Positions 21,750-31,106 of a stretch of DNA of 64,000 nucleotides are shown here, piece after piece (the first letter of the stretch is position 1; every line of letters begins with the position of its first letter). The notes below the pieces were generated by a model. It saw nothing but the letters and a program-made list of their open reading frames with translations. It did not search any database and had not been told where the DNA came from. The translations under genes were made by a program, and so were the position numbers. The stretch comes from an uncultured Sphingomonas sp. (GTDB taxonomy: Bacteria; Pseudomonadota; Alphaproteobacteria; Sphingomonadales; Sphingomonadaceae), in contig NZ_CAJYTI010000026.1 of assembly GCF_913777625.1 (NCBI RefSeq), positions 1 to 64,000 of the forward strand. The letters are read 5' to 3'.

Positions 21750-23867
21750 ATGAAGAAGCTCGCCATCGCCACGCTGCTGGCCGGTGCCGCCGCCGCGCCG
21801 CTGCTCGCCCAGACTGCGGCGCCCACGCCGCCGGTCGCCGCGAAGAAGCCCTATAGCGTCAAGGCCCCCTTCGGCGCGACGCGCGAGGATCCCTATTACT
21901 GGCTGCGCGACGATACGCGGAAGAACCCTGAGATGCTCGGCTATCTCGCCGCCGAGAACGCCTATGCCGACGCGGTGCTGGCCCCCACCAAGCCCAAGGC
22001 GGAGGCGCTGTACCGGGAGATCGTCGGCCACATCAAACAGGACGACGCGAGCGTCCCCTACGCCAAGCACGGCTATGTCTATTACACCCGCTTCGATACC
22101 GGTGCCGACTATGCGGTGGTCGCGCGCCGCAAGGGCAGCATGACGGCGCCCGAGCAGGTGCTGTTCGACGAGCCGGCGATGGCCAAGGGCAAGGGCTTCT
22201 TCCAGATCGGCAACTGGCGGGTGAGCCCCGAAAATACCCGCATCGCCTGGGCCGAGGATACGGTCGGCCGGCGGCAATATGTGCTGAAGGTGAAGAACAT
22301 CGCCACCGGCGCGGTGCTCGCCGATACGGTCAGCAACATCGAGCCGGATCTGGTCTGGTCGGCCGACGGCAAGACCCTCTTCTATGTCGAGAAGGACCCC
22401 GTCACGCTGCTCGGCACGCGGGTGAAGGCGCATGTGCTGGGCACGCCCGCCTCGGCCGACCGGCTCGTCTATACCGAGAAGGACGACACCTTCTACATGA
22501 GCATCGGCGCGACCACCGACGAGCGCTATATCTGCATCCACCTCCATTCGACGGTGAGCGACGAGCAGCGCTGCGCCCCCGCCGCCAACCCGGTGGACTT
22601 CAAGCCGGTGGCGCCGCGCGAGCGGGACTTACTCTACAGCGCCGATCACCTGGGCGGCCGCTGGATCGTCCGCACCAACTGGCAGGCGCCGAACTACCGC
22701 ATCATGGTGGTGCCGGACGGGAAGGCCGCGGCGGGTCGCGCTGCCTGGACCGATCTGGTGCCGACCAGCGACCAGGTGTTCATCGAAGGCTTCCAGCCCT
22801 TCGACAAGTTCCTCGCCATCGAGGAGCGTTCGGACGGGAACAAGCGGCTGCGGATGCTAACGCCTGCCGGCAAGAGCAGCTTCGTCAGCGCCGACGAGCC
22901 CGCCTATGTGATGAACCTCGACGTCAACGAGGATCCGGCCAGCCCGGTACTCCGCTACACCTATGGCTCGCTGGTGACGCCCACGACCACCTATGAGGTC
23001 GACGCCGCGACCGGCAAGCGCACCGTGCTCAAGGTCCAGCCGGTGCCGGGCTATGACCCGTCCAAATACGTGACGGAACGCGTCTGGGCGACGGCGCGCG
23101 ACGGCACCCGGGTGCCGGTGAGCCTCGTCTACGCCAAGGGCTTCCAGAAGAACGGCACCGCCGCGCTCTACCAATATGCCTATGGCAGCTACGGCTATTC
23201 CACCGATCCCAGCTTCCGGCCGACGCTGCCCAGCCTGCTCGATCGCGGCATGGTCTATGCCATCGCGCACATCCGCGGCGGGCAGGAAATGGGCCGTCAC
23301 TGGTATGACGACGGCAAGATCTTCCACAAGAAGAACAGCTTCACCGACTTCATCGACGTCACCCGCTTCCTGGTCGCGCAGGGCTATGCCGCCAAGGGCC
23401 GGGTGGCGGCGGAAGGCGGCAGCGCAGGCGGGCTGCTGATGGGCGCGGTCGCCAACATGGCGCCGCAGGACTATCGCGTGATCGTGGCGCAGGTGCCGTT
23501 CGTCGACGTGGTGACGACGATGCTCGACACCTCGATTCCGCTGACCACCGGCGAGTTCGACGAATGGGGCAACCCGGCCGAGAAGCGCTATTACGATTAC
23601 ATGCTCAGCTACTCGCCCTACGATAACGTGGCGGCGCAGGCCTATCCGGCGCTCTATGTCGGCACCGGGCTGTGGGACAGCCAGGTGCAATATTACGAGC
23701 CGACCAAATGGGTGGCCAAGCTCCGCGCGACCAAGACCGACCAGAACCCGCTGGTGTTCCGCGTCAACATGGAAGCCGGCCATGGCGGCAAGTCGGGCCG
23801 GTTCGAGCGCTACAAGCAGAATGCGGAGTACCTCGCCTTCGCGCTGGACCAGCTGAAGGTGCAGTGA
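21750..23867 (+). CDS. S9A family peptidase (oligopeptidase B / prolyl oligopeptidase-like), secreted
   Basis: Signal peptide; APFGATREDPYYWLRDDTRKNPEMLGYLAAENAYAD; catalytic GRVAAEGGSAGGLLMGAVANM. Confidence 0.92.
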   Translation: MKKLAIATLLAGAAAAPLLAQTAAPTPPVAAKKPYSVKAPFGATREDPYYWLRDDTRKNPEMLGYLAAENAYADAVLAPTKPKAEALYREIVGHIKQDDASVPYAKHGYVYYTRFDTGADYAVVARRKGSMTAPEQVLFDEPAMAKGKGFFQIGNWRVSPENTRIAWAEDTVGRRQYVLKVKNIATGAVLADTVSNIEPDLVWSADGKTLFYVEKDPVTLLGTRVKAHVLGTPASADRLVYTEKDDTFYMSIGATTDERYICIHLHSTVSDEQRCAPAANPVDFKPVAPRERDLLYSADHLGGRWIVRTNWQAPNYRIMVVPDGKAAAGRAAWTDLVPTSDQVFIEGFQPFDKFLAIEERSDGNKRLRMLTPAGKSSFVSADEPAYVMNLDVNEDPASPVLRYTYGSLVTPTTTYEVDAATGKRTVLKVQPVPGYDPSKYVTERVWATARDGTRVPVSLVYAKGFQKNGTAALYQYAYGSYGYSTDPSFRPTLPSLLDRGMVYAIAHIRGGQEMGRHWYDDGKIFHKKNSFTDFIDVTRFLVAQGYAAKGRVAAEGGSAGGLLMGAVANMAPQDYRVIVAQVPFVDVVTTMLDTSIPLTTGEFDEWGNPAEKRYYDYMLSYSPYDNVAAQAYPALYVGTGLWDSQVQYYEPTKWVAKLRATKTDQNPLVFRVNMEAGHGGKSGRFERYKQNAEYLAFALDQLKVQ

Positions 23868-23877
23868 AACTTGGGAA

Positions 23878-24008
23878 ATCCTCCCCTGAAAGGGGAGGTG
23901 TCGCGCAGCGACGGAGGGGTGTCGACGCTGGGGGCGCAGGCCGCCGCTCGACCGGTTACACCCCTCCGTCAGCCCTGCGGGCTGCCACCTCCCCTTGCAG
24001 GGGAGGAT
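23878..24008. repeat. Intergenic inverted repeat, family D copy 1
   Basis: ATCCTCCCCTGAAAGGGGAGGTG ... CACCTCCCCTTGCAGGGGAGGAT between convergent genes. Confidence 0.8.
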
Positions 24009-24018
24009 CGAGGACAGG

Positions 24019-24420
24019 TCAGCCCTTCGGCCGGGTGTACGGCGTGAACTGGCCGAGGCGGCAATAGCCGCTGGGGATGCTCGTGCCGGGCGTCAGCACG
24101 CGGAACTGGTCGTTGCGGCAAAGCTGGCTGCCGCGCATCTCGACGATCACCGTCGTCAGCGGCGCCAGCGACGGGCATTCGGAAACCAGGTCGTTGCGAT
24201 AGAGCCGGGATCCTTGCCGATAGATCAGCGTGCGGCTGTCGATGATCTGGGGGCCGTCGGTCATGCCGGGGTTGATGCAGTCCTGCGGCTTGCCGGGCAC
24301 GCGGTCGCCCAGCGTGCTGGCCAGTTCCTTGCGCCCCTCCGCGTCGCGCTGCGCCTGATAGGCGGCATTCTGCGCGCAGCCGGCGAGCAGCAGCGCGGCG
24401 AGCGTGAAAGCGATGCGCAT
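24019..24420 (-). CDS. Small lipoprotein, tandem paralog A
   Basis: MRIAFTLAALLLAGCAQ...; C-terminal half aligns by eye with the next gene (ECPSL..., GYCRLGQFTPYTRPKG). Confidence 0.7.
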   Translation of the reverse strand: MRIAFTLAALLLAGCAQNAAYQAQRDAEGRKELASTLGDRVPGKPQDCINPGMTDGPQIIDSRTLIYRQGSRLYRNDLVSECPSLAPLTTVIVEMRGSQLCRNDQFRVLTPGTSIPSGYCRLGQFTPYTRPKG

Positions 24421-24422
24421 CC

Positions 24423-24818
24423 TCAACCTCCTGATTTCGAATAGGGTATGAACGGGCCGAGCGCGCAGCTGCCGCTCAACCGGCCGTTCAGCGCCTCGCG
24501 GGTCTGCACCTGATCGCCTTCGCATGGGTCACCGCGCAGGCTGCGGACGATGACGATGTCGCCCCGGGCGAGGCCGGGACATTCTCCAACCACGCGGTTC
24601 AGATATTTGCGCGTCCGCCCGCCGACATAGAGCACCGCATCGGGTACGCCGTGCACTTCCGAGAAGCGCTCGCGCACGAGGCAGCGCATCGGTGCGCCCG
24701 GCGTGAGCCCGTGCAGGCTTTTTTCCAGCGCGATGGCGGCGGGGTCGGGGCGGCGCTGGTCGGCACTGGCGGTCCCTGCCAGCGCAAGGACCAGAACGGG
24801 AACTGTATAGCGGATCAT
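24423..24818 (-). CDS. Small secreted protein, tandem paralog B
   Basis: MIRYTVPVLVLALAGTASA...RKYLNRVVGECPGLARGDIVIVRSLRGDPCEGDQ...GSCALGPFIPYSKSGG. Confidence 0.7.
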   Translation of the reverse strand: MIRYTVPVLVLALAGTASADQRRPDPAAIALEKSLHGLTPGAPMRCLVRERFSEVHGVPDAVLYVGGRTRKYLNRVVGECPGLARGDIVIVRSLRGDPCEGDQVQTREALNGRLSGSCALGPFIPYSKSGG

Positions 24819-24860
24819 CGGCTGTGTCCTTCTGCCGTCTGCCCCGCCGAGCATAACGCA

Positions 24861-25595
24861 TCAGCCGGCAAAAGCATCCTTGGCGGCGCGGCGCTCAGCG
24901 AGAATTTCCGCGCTGCTCGCGCGCAGGAAGGGGTTGGTCGCGCGTTCCTCGGCGATGGTGGTCGGCACCGTCGCCTCGCCGGCCGTGCGGAGCCGCTCCA
25001 CGGCCGCGAGTCGGGCGGCGGTCGCTGCGTTGTCGGGTTCCGCCGCCACCGCATAGCGCGCGTTGCCGAGGGTATATTCGTGCGCGCAATAGACCTGGGT
25101 TTCGCCCGGCAGCGCCTCGAACCGGCGCATCGCGGCGAACATCTGTTCGGCGGTGCCCTCGAACAGACGGCCGCAGCCCATCACGAACAGGGTATCGCCG
25201 ACGAAGACCAGGGCCTCCTCGGCGAAGTGAAAGGCGATGTGGCCGGCGGTATGGGCGGGCACCTCCAGCACCGTGGCGGCATGCGCCCCGATCGCCACCG
25301 TGTCGCCTTCGCCGACGAGCCGGTCGGCGGTGGGGATCTTCGCCGCCTCCGCCGCCGGGGCGACCACGGTGCAGCCGGTCGCGGCCTTGAGCGCCGCATT
25401 GCCGCCGGTGTGATCGGGGTGCCAGTGGGTGTTCCAGATCGCGCTGAGCTGCCAGCCCTGTTCGGCCAGTGCCGCCAGCACCGGATCGGCCGCGCCCGGA
25501 TCGACCACGATCGTCTCGGCCAAGACGGGGTCATGGACGAGCCAGATGTAATTGTCCTGAAAGGCGGGGACGCGGACGATCCGGAGCGTGGTCAT
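24861..25595 (-). CDS. gloB: Hydroxyacylglutathione hydrolase (glyoxalase II)
   Basis: MTTLRIVRVPAFQDNYIWLVHD; metallo-beta-lactamase THWHPDHTGGN; AHEYTLGNARYA. Confidence 0.95.
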   Translation of the reverse strand: MTTLRIVRVPAFQDNYIWLVHDPVLAETIVVDPGAADPVLAALAEQGWQLSAIWNTHWHPDHTGGNAALKAATGCTVVAPAAEAAKIPTADRLVGEGDTVAIGAHAATVLEVPAHTAGHIAFHFAEEALVFVGDTLFVMGCGRLFEGTAEQMFAAMRRFEALPGETQVYCAHEYTLGNARYAVAAEPDNAATAARLAAVERLRTAGEATVPTTIAEERATNPFLRASSAEILAERRAAKDAFAG

Positions 25596-25599
25596 GGCC

Positions 25600-26034
25600 T
25601 CACCATTCGCCCGTGTTCGGCATCGAGGCCCAGGGCTCCTGCGGGGGCAGGCTGCCCTTCTGGAGCAGCTCGATCGAGATCGCATCGGGGGTGCGAACGA
25701 ACGCCATATGGCCGTCGCGGGGCGGGCGGTTGATCGTCACGCCCGCATCCTGCAGCCGCTGGCAGGTTACGTAGATATCGTCGACCTGGAAGGCGAGGTG
25801 GCCGAAGTTGCGGCCGCCCGTATAAGTCTCGGGATCCCAATTGTGGGTCAGTTCCACCTCGGCGCGGCCGCGGCCGGTCGCGGGATCGATATCCTCCTCG
25901 CTCGCCAGATAGATCAGCGTGAAGCGGCCCTTCTCGCTGGTGATGCGATGGGTTTCCTTGAGACCGAGCAGGTCGAAAAAGGCGATCGTCGCGTCGGGAT
26001 CGGTGACGCGGATCATCGTGTGGAGAAACTTCAT
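25600..26034 (-). CDS. gloA: Lactoylglutathione lyase (glyoxalase I)
   Basis: MKFLHTMIRVTDPDATIAFFDLLGLKETHRITSEKGRFTLIYLAS, GRAEVELTHNWDPE, GFGHLAFQVDDIY-like (NFGHLAFQVDDIY). Confidence 0.92.
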   Translation of the reverse strand: MKFLHTMIRVTDPDATIAFFDLLGLKETHRITSEKGRFTLIYLASEEDIDPATGRGRAEVELTHNWDPETYTGGRNFGHLAFQVDDIYVTCQRLQDAGVTINRPPRDGHMAFVRTPDAISIELLQKGSLPPQEPWASMPNTGEW

Positions 26035-26100
26035 GGGGGTGCGCTCCCTGGAGTGGCCTTGGTCGCCAGATAGGGGCGCGGGCGGGCGCCCGCCACCCGG

Positions 26101-26934
26101 CTATTTGGCCGGGGGCGGATCGAACTGGGCGAGCGCCACCCGCGCGGCGGTCGCCTGCGGGCTGCTCGGCGCGGCGGCGATCACCTTGTTCCAGGCGGTC
26201 TTGGCCGCAGCCTCGTCGCCGCTCGCCGCGGCGATGTTGCCCGCCTCGAGCTGGACGGCGGCGTCGTCGCCCGCACGCTTGATCGCCTCGGCGATGTCCT
26301 TCTGCGCGCGCGGCAGATCGGCCATGCGCCGGGCCAGCGTCGCGGAGAGCAGCCAGGCGAGCGGATCGTCGCCGGCCTTGGCGATCGCCACGTCGATATC
26401 GGCCCGGGCGCCGGCATTCTCGCCCGAGGCGACGGCGGCGCGGGCGCGATCGAGATAGGCTTCGCCGAGCGACAGCCCCTTCAGCGCCCCGGTGGCGAGC
26501 GCGGCGTTGAAGCTGGCGCGGGCCTTGGGCGGCTTCTTGGCGGCGAGCCAGGCATTGCCCGCCTGGGTCCAGTAGGTAGCGGCGCGGGCGCCGTCCTTGG
26601 CGGTTTCCGCGTCGCCGGCGGCTTCCTCGAAGGCGGCGGCAGCCGACTCCCAGCGCGCCTGGTTGGCATAGGCGACGGCGAGGCACTGGCGCGCGAACAT
26701 GCCGCCCTTGTCGGCACGCCACTTCACCGCCTCGTCGATCGCGGCGGTGGGGTCGCCGGTGGCAAGATCCATGCACTTGGTGAAGCGCGGCGGCTCACCG
26801 GGCGGGGCAGCGGCGGCGGCATCGGCCTTGGCGGCGGCCGCCCTGGCGCGCTCGGCATCGCGCAGTACCGGGCCGGCCTTGGGTGCGATGGCAGTGGTCT
26901 GCTGGGCGATCAGCAGGAGGAAGGGGATGAGCAT
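26101..26934 (-). CDS. TPR-repeat hypothetical protein, exported
   Basis: N-terminal signal-like MLIPFLLLIAQQ; Ala-rich helical repeats with TPR spacing. Confidence 0.6.
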   Translation of the reverse strand: MLIPFLLLIAQQTTAIAPKAGPVLRDAERARAAAAKADAAAAAPPGEPPRFTKCMDLATGDPTAAIDEAVKWRADKGGMFARQCLAVAYANQARWESAAAAFEEAAGDAETAKDGARAATYWTQAGNAWLAAKKPPKARASFNAALATGALKGLSLGEAYLDRARAAVASGENAGARADIDVAIAKAGDDPLAWLLSATLARRMADLPRAQKDIAEAIKRAGDDAAVQLEAGNIAAASGDEAAAKTAWNKVIAAAPSSPQATAARVALAQFDPPPAK

Positions 26935-27635
26935 TCGGTCAGGATGTCCTCGGTGGCACGGCGCAGCAGGCGCATATCGCCCTCGCGCGACAGGCGGTGA
27001 TTACCGTCCTTGACGATCCATGTCTGGACGTTTTCTGAACGGATGGCGGCGGCAAGGCGCAGCGCCAGTTCCCACGGCACTTCCTCGTCCTGCTGGCCCT
27101 GGAGCAGGCGGACGGGGCCGTCAAAGGCGATCGGCGCATCGAGCATGCGATTGGCCTCGCCCGATTCCCAGAAGGCGCGGGTGGTGACCATCGGTTCGTC
27201 GGAATAGGCGCTGGGCTGTTCGAGCCGGCCTTGCTCACCGAGGATCCGCTTCTCCTCCTCGGTGAAGCCCCAGTCGGTGAAGTCGGGCGCGGCGGCGATG
27301 CCGACCATGCCAACGACCCGCTCGGGCCGCGCCTTGGCCACCAGCAGCATCAGCCAGCCACCCATCGACGAGCCGACCAGCACCACCGGACCCTCGACCA
27401 GCGTATCGATCAGCGAGAGCGCATCGTCGCGCCAGTCCGCGAGCGTGTAGTCCTCGAACGCACCGGGGCTTGTCCCGCAGCCGCGATAGTCGAAGCGCAG
27501 GAACGCCTGGCCGCGCGCCTGCGCCCAGGCCTCGAGCGCCAGGACCTTGGATCCCTGCATGTCGGAGCGATAGCCGGGCAGGAAGACGATGGTCGGCGAT
27601 GCGCCGGGGCTGTGGTGATGGGCAAGGCGGGTCAT
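26910..27635 (-). CDS. Alpha/beta hydrolase
   Basis: PTIVFLPGYRSDMQGSKVLALE, FDYRGCGTSPG, VVLVGSSMGGWLML (GxSxG), VKDGNHRLSR. Confidence 0.9.
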   Translation of the reverse strand: MTRLAHHHSPGASPTIVFLPGYRSDMQGSKVLALEAWAQARGQAFLRFDYRGCGTSPGAFEDYTLADWRDDALSLIDTLVEGPVVLVGSSMGGWLMLLVAKARPERVVGMVGIAAAPDFTDWGFTEEEKRILGEQGRLEQPSAYSDEPMVTTRAFWESGEANRMLDAPIAFDGPVRLLQGQQDEEVPWELALRLAAAIRSENVQTWIVKDGNHRLSREGDMRLLRRATEDILTECSSPSSC

Positions 27636-27741
27636 GGTGGCGGTGTAGCGGCTTGCCCGCGCCGCGACCAGCGACGGAACCGATTACTGCGATCGGGATT
27701 GATGGTGGGACATTGCCAGCGAACAGGAGCAGGATCGCCGC

Positions 27742-27876
27742 ATGAGTACGGTAGAAAAAGCCATCGCCCTGCCGGTTCGCCGGTTCGTCCCCAGCCCGCA
27801 GCTCGTCTTCGGCGCAGCGATCGCCGTGTCCGGCCTGTCGGTCGCGGCGGGCAAGCTGCTGGGATTGCTGGTCTAG
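27742..27876 (+). CDS. Small hydrophobic protein, 44 aa
   Basis: MSTVEKAIALPVRRFVPSPQLVFGAAIAVSGLSVAAGKLLGLLV; AGGAG upstream but at long spacing; below the ORF-track length cut-off. Confidence 0.4.
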   Translation: MSTVEKAIALPVRRFVPSPQLVFGAAIAVSGLSVAAGKLLGLLV

Positions 27877-27877
27877 T

Positions 27878-28939
27878 CTAGCGCACCGTCGCGCGAGCGG
27901 CGGTGGCGCTGCACATCGTGCGCAGCGCCTGCCACTGCGCCGGCGTCATCGCCGGCGTGTAGGCGACACCGGGCTTCACGCTCGCGGCGAAATGCTGCTC
28001 GCGCGACGACGACATCGGGTGCGACGACAGATAGTTGAGCAGACGGCCGGCATTGCCGGGGACCTCGTCCTCCTTGGCCAGCCGCGCGAACAGTGCGGCG
28101 GTCGGGCGGGGCGAGATGTTGGCGGCGGTCAGCTGGCCGATCGCATAGTCGTCCGCGCCGGCTTCCGCCTTGCGCGAATAGCGCGCGTTGAGCAGCGCAT
28201 TGCCATAGCCGCCGACATTGCGATCGAACCCGCCGAGCAGCAGGTTCAGGCCATATTGGCGGATCAGCGATTCCATTCCGTCGCGGTGGGCGACGTGGCC
28301 GAGTTCGTGGCCGAGCACCCCGGCGACCTCGTCCGGCGACTTCGCGCTCTGGATCAGCCCGTCGAACAGCACCACCTGCCCGCCGGGCAGGGCGACCGCG
28401 TTGATCATCGGCGCCTGGACGACATGGATCGTCACCCCGTCCTTCTGGTGCAGCCGGGTGGCGAGCGCCTTCAGCGCCGCCTCGCCCTGCGGCGTGGTGC
28501 AGGCCGAGCCGCCGAGATTGCCGACGATCAGCCGGCCCATCCGCTGCTCCACCGATTGCGGGATCATCCGCGCGATCAGCGGCGGCAGCTTGAGCGTGAA
28601 CCCCACCGCCAGCGCGGCGAGGATGGCGAGCACGCCGGCCGAGCGCCACAGCCCGAAGCGATCGATCCAGGCGCCGTAGCGGGCGGGCTTGGGCAGGTGC
28701 ACCGCGATCTCGGAGGGCGGGAATTCGAGGAAGGTGATCCGCCAGCCCGGCCGCCCCTTCAGCCCGAAGGCGCGCTCGTGGTGCGAGGTGCCGTGCGGGG
28801 TGAGATCGGCGAAGGCATAGGGGCCGGGTTCGGCCCCATCGCCTTCCAGCCGGAAGTGCCGCTCGTCCGCCGCGGGGAGGATCGCCGGCATGCGGCGTTC
28901 GCCGCTCTTGCCGTCATAATGCCAGACGCGCGTTTCCAC
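27878..28939 (-). CDS. M48 family metallopeptidase, membrane anchored
   Basis: HELGHVAHRDGMESLIRQYG (HExxH), EAGADDYAIGQL, N-terminal TM segment. Confidence 0.9.
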   Translation of the reverse strand: METRVWHYDGKSGERRMPAILPAADERHFRLEGDGAEPGPYAFADLTPHGTSHHERAFGLKGRPGWRITFLEFPPSEIAVHLPKPARYGAWIDRFGLWRSAGVLAILAALAVGFTLKLPPLIARMIPQSVEQRMGRLIVGNLGGSACTTPQGEAALKALATRLHQKDGVTIHVVQAPMINAVALPGGQVVLFDGLIQSAKSPDEVAGVLGHELGHVAHRDGMESLIRQYGLNLLLGGFDRNVGGYGNALLNARYSRKAEAGADDYAIGQLTAANISPRPTAALFARLAKEDEVPGNAGRLLNYLSSHPMSSSREQHFAASVKPGVAYTPAMTPAQWQALRTMCSATAARATVR

Positions 28940-28951
28940 CGTCCGCTCTCC

Positions 28952-30037
28952 TTAGAACGCGCCCATGTCGAAGCTGTCGAACAGCCCCTCGCCCTGGCCG
29001 GGCGCGCGCGTGGTGGATTGGGTGAACTGGTCGAGCTCGAGCGTGCCATAGGCGCGCAGGTGACGGACGAAGAACGCCCAGTTGCGATAGGCGATGAAGA
29101 CCGCGCCGACGCCCAGCGTGCACACGACCAGCGCGGCGGTGCCGAAGATCAGCTTCAGCCATTCCTTGGTGCTGGCGGTGAACTCGAACTCGAGGTCCCC
29201 GAGCGACAACCCGCTGATCACCTTGCGGAAATAGGCGGCATAGAAGGCGGTGGCGACGAGCCCCAGCAGCACGAAGAACGCGAGATAGAGCAGCACGGCG
29301 AAGATCGCGAAGCCGACAATCGGTGTGGGGGACTGGTTGTGGACGCTGACCGCGGTCGCGATTCCCAAGGAAGCCACCACACCCAGTACCAGCGCGATCG
29401 GCAGCAGGTAGAACAGCAGGTAGCGCCCCATCAGCCCGTCGGTGTTCGCGCGCGAAACGAACCGGAAAGGACCGAAGCTCATCGCGTTCCAGCGCTTGTT
29501 CCACAGCGTGACCAGCGACCAGGGGACGAGCAGGCCGAAGGCGATGCCGCCCAGCATCGTCCGCCACAGATAGGACAGGCCGTAGCGAAAGCCCTGATCG
29601 TCGCTGCCGCCGCGGATGCCGTGCCAATAGGTGCGGCTCAGCCGGTAGCGCAGCGCCCGGAAGATCGCGACTCCGCCCAGGCCGAGCAGCACGACGTAGA
29701 AAAGCATCGCCAGGAAGAAGACGGCGAGATGCGCCTGCATGGTGCCCTGCGCCGCGAGCACGCCCATCAGCAGCTGGATGCCGCCCAGCGGCAGGAACAG
29801 CAGCACCATGACCAGCACATAGCCGATCAGCAGCTCCAGCCCGGTGCCGGTCCATTCCAGCTGGTCGTCGATGAAGCGGGTATGGCTCCACAGATATTGC
29901 CGGGTGCGGGTGCGGGCCCAGAAATTGTAGATGCCCAGCGTGACGATCGTCAGCAGCAGGTTGGTGAATGCGATCGGCGCATAGTCGCGCCACGAGCCGG
30001 TGAATTCGAACGCCCCGCGCTCGCCATGCTGATCCAT
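28952..30037 (-). CDS. YjgN/DUF898 family membrane protein
   Basis: FEFTGSWRDYAPIAFTNLLLTIVTLGIYNFWARTRTRQYLWSHTRFIDDQLEWTGTG. Confidence 0.9.
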   Translation of the reverse strand: MDQHGERGAFEFTGSWRDYAPIAFTNLLLTIVTLGIYNFWARTRTRQYLWSHTRFIDDQLEWTGTGLELLIGYVLVMVLLFLPLGGIQLLMGVLAAQGTMQAHLAVFFLAMLFYVVLLGLGGVAIFRALRYRLSRTYWHGIRGGSDDQGFRYGLSYLWRTMLGGIAFGLLVPWSLVTLWNKRWNAMSFGPFRFVSRANTDGLMGRYLLFYLLPIALVLGVVASLGIATAVSVHNQSPTPIVGFAIFAVLLYLAFFVLLGLVATAFYAAYFRKVISGLSLGDLEFEFTASTKEWLKLIFGTAALVVCTLGVGAVFIAYRNWAFFVRHLRAYGTLELDQFTQSTTRAPGQGEGLFDSFDMGAF

Positions 30038-30096
30038 ACCTGCGTCCCCCTTGGCCGCCCATCCAATAGCGGCCAGGGGTTTACGTCAAGTAAGGA

Positions 30097-30993
30097 TCAC
30101 TGCACCGCTTTGAACGTATCGCACTGGCGCGGGTCGCCGGTGTCGAGCCCGCGCTTCAGCCAGGCCATGCGCTGCGCCGAGGTGCCGTGGGTGAAGCTGT
30201 CCGGCACCACCGTGCCCTGGGCTTCCTTCTGCAGCGTGTCGTCGCCGATCGCGTTCGCTGCCGTCATGCCTTCCTCGATGTCGCCGGGCTCGAGCCGGTC
30301 GCGGTTGCGCGCGGCCCACACGCCGGCATAGCAATCCGCCTGGAGCTCCAGCTTCACCGACAGGCGGTTGCCCTCGGTCTTGGAGCCGCGGGCCTGGGCC
30401 TGCGAGACCTCGGTCGAAGTGCCGAGCAGGTCCTGGACATGGTGCCCCATCTCGTGCGCGATCACGTAATCACGCGCGAAATCGCCCTTGGCGCCGAAGC
30501 GGTTCTGCAGCTCGTCGAAAAAGGCGGTGTCGATATACACGCCCTTGTCGCTCGGGCAGTAGAAGGGGCCGACCGCCGAGGTCGCCGCGCCGCAGCCGGT
30601 ATTGGCGCCGCCCTGGAAGAAGTTGATCGTCGCGGGGCGATAATCGTCGCGGCCCATTTCCTGGAAGATCTTCGCCCAGGTGAGATCGGTGCTGCGCATC
30701 ACCCGACACGCCTCCAGCCGGCGTTCGTTGACGCGGCAGACCTGCTGGCCGGACTGGCCCGCGGTGGGCGAGCGCCCGGCGCTGCCGCCGCCGCTCTGCC
30801 CCAGCATGCCGCCGCCGCCGCCCAGGCCGAACATCACCAGCGCGATGATGCCGATCAGCACGATCCCGCCGCAACCCATGCCGCGGCCGAGGAACATCGG
30901 CAGCAGCCCGAGCAGCGGGAAGCCGCCGCCCCCGCCGCCGCCCGAGCCCAGGTCGCGGGCATTGTCGGTAGGATCCAGATCGTCGAGCCGCAT
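30097..30993 (-). CDS. YpfJ-type neutral zinc metallopeptidase
   Basis: MRLDDLDPTDNARDLG, VIAHEMGHHVQDLLGTS, LELQADCYAGVWAARNRDRLEPGDIEEGMTAANAIGDD. Confidence 0.92.
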   Translation of the reverse strand: MRLDDLDPTDNARDLGSGGGGGGGFPLLGLLPMFLGRGMGCGGIVLIGIIALVMFGLGGGGGMLGQSGGGSAGRSPTAGQSGQQVCRVNERRLEACRVMRSTDLTWAKIFQEMGRDDYRPATINFFQGGANTGCGAATSAVGPFYCPSDKGVYIDTAFFDELQNRFGAKGDFARDYVIAHEMGHHVQDLLGTSTEVSQAQARGSKTEGNRLSVKLELQADCYAGVWAARNRDRLEPGDIEEGMTAANAIGDDTLQKEAQGTVVPDSFTHGTSAQRMAWLKRGLDTGDPRQCDTFKAVQ

Positions 30994-31106
30994 CGGGCCT
31001 CCCCTTCGTTTGTCAGCCGTCACAATGCGTCAGGCCGGCTTGCGTTGCACGGCCCATATCAAGCTTCGTATTGCTCCGCAGCATGGGATGGGCCACATCG
31101 TGCGCC

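Noticed and set aside
27992-30331. 779-aa plus-strand ORF
   Set aside because: Antisense to M48, DUF898 and YpfJ genes, all with recognisable motifs; composition typical of a shadow frame.
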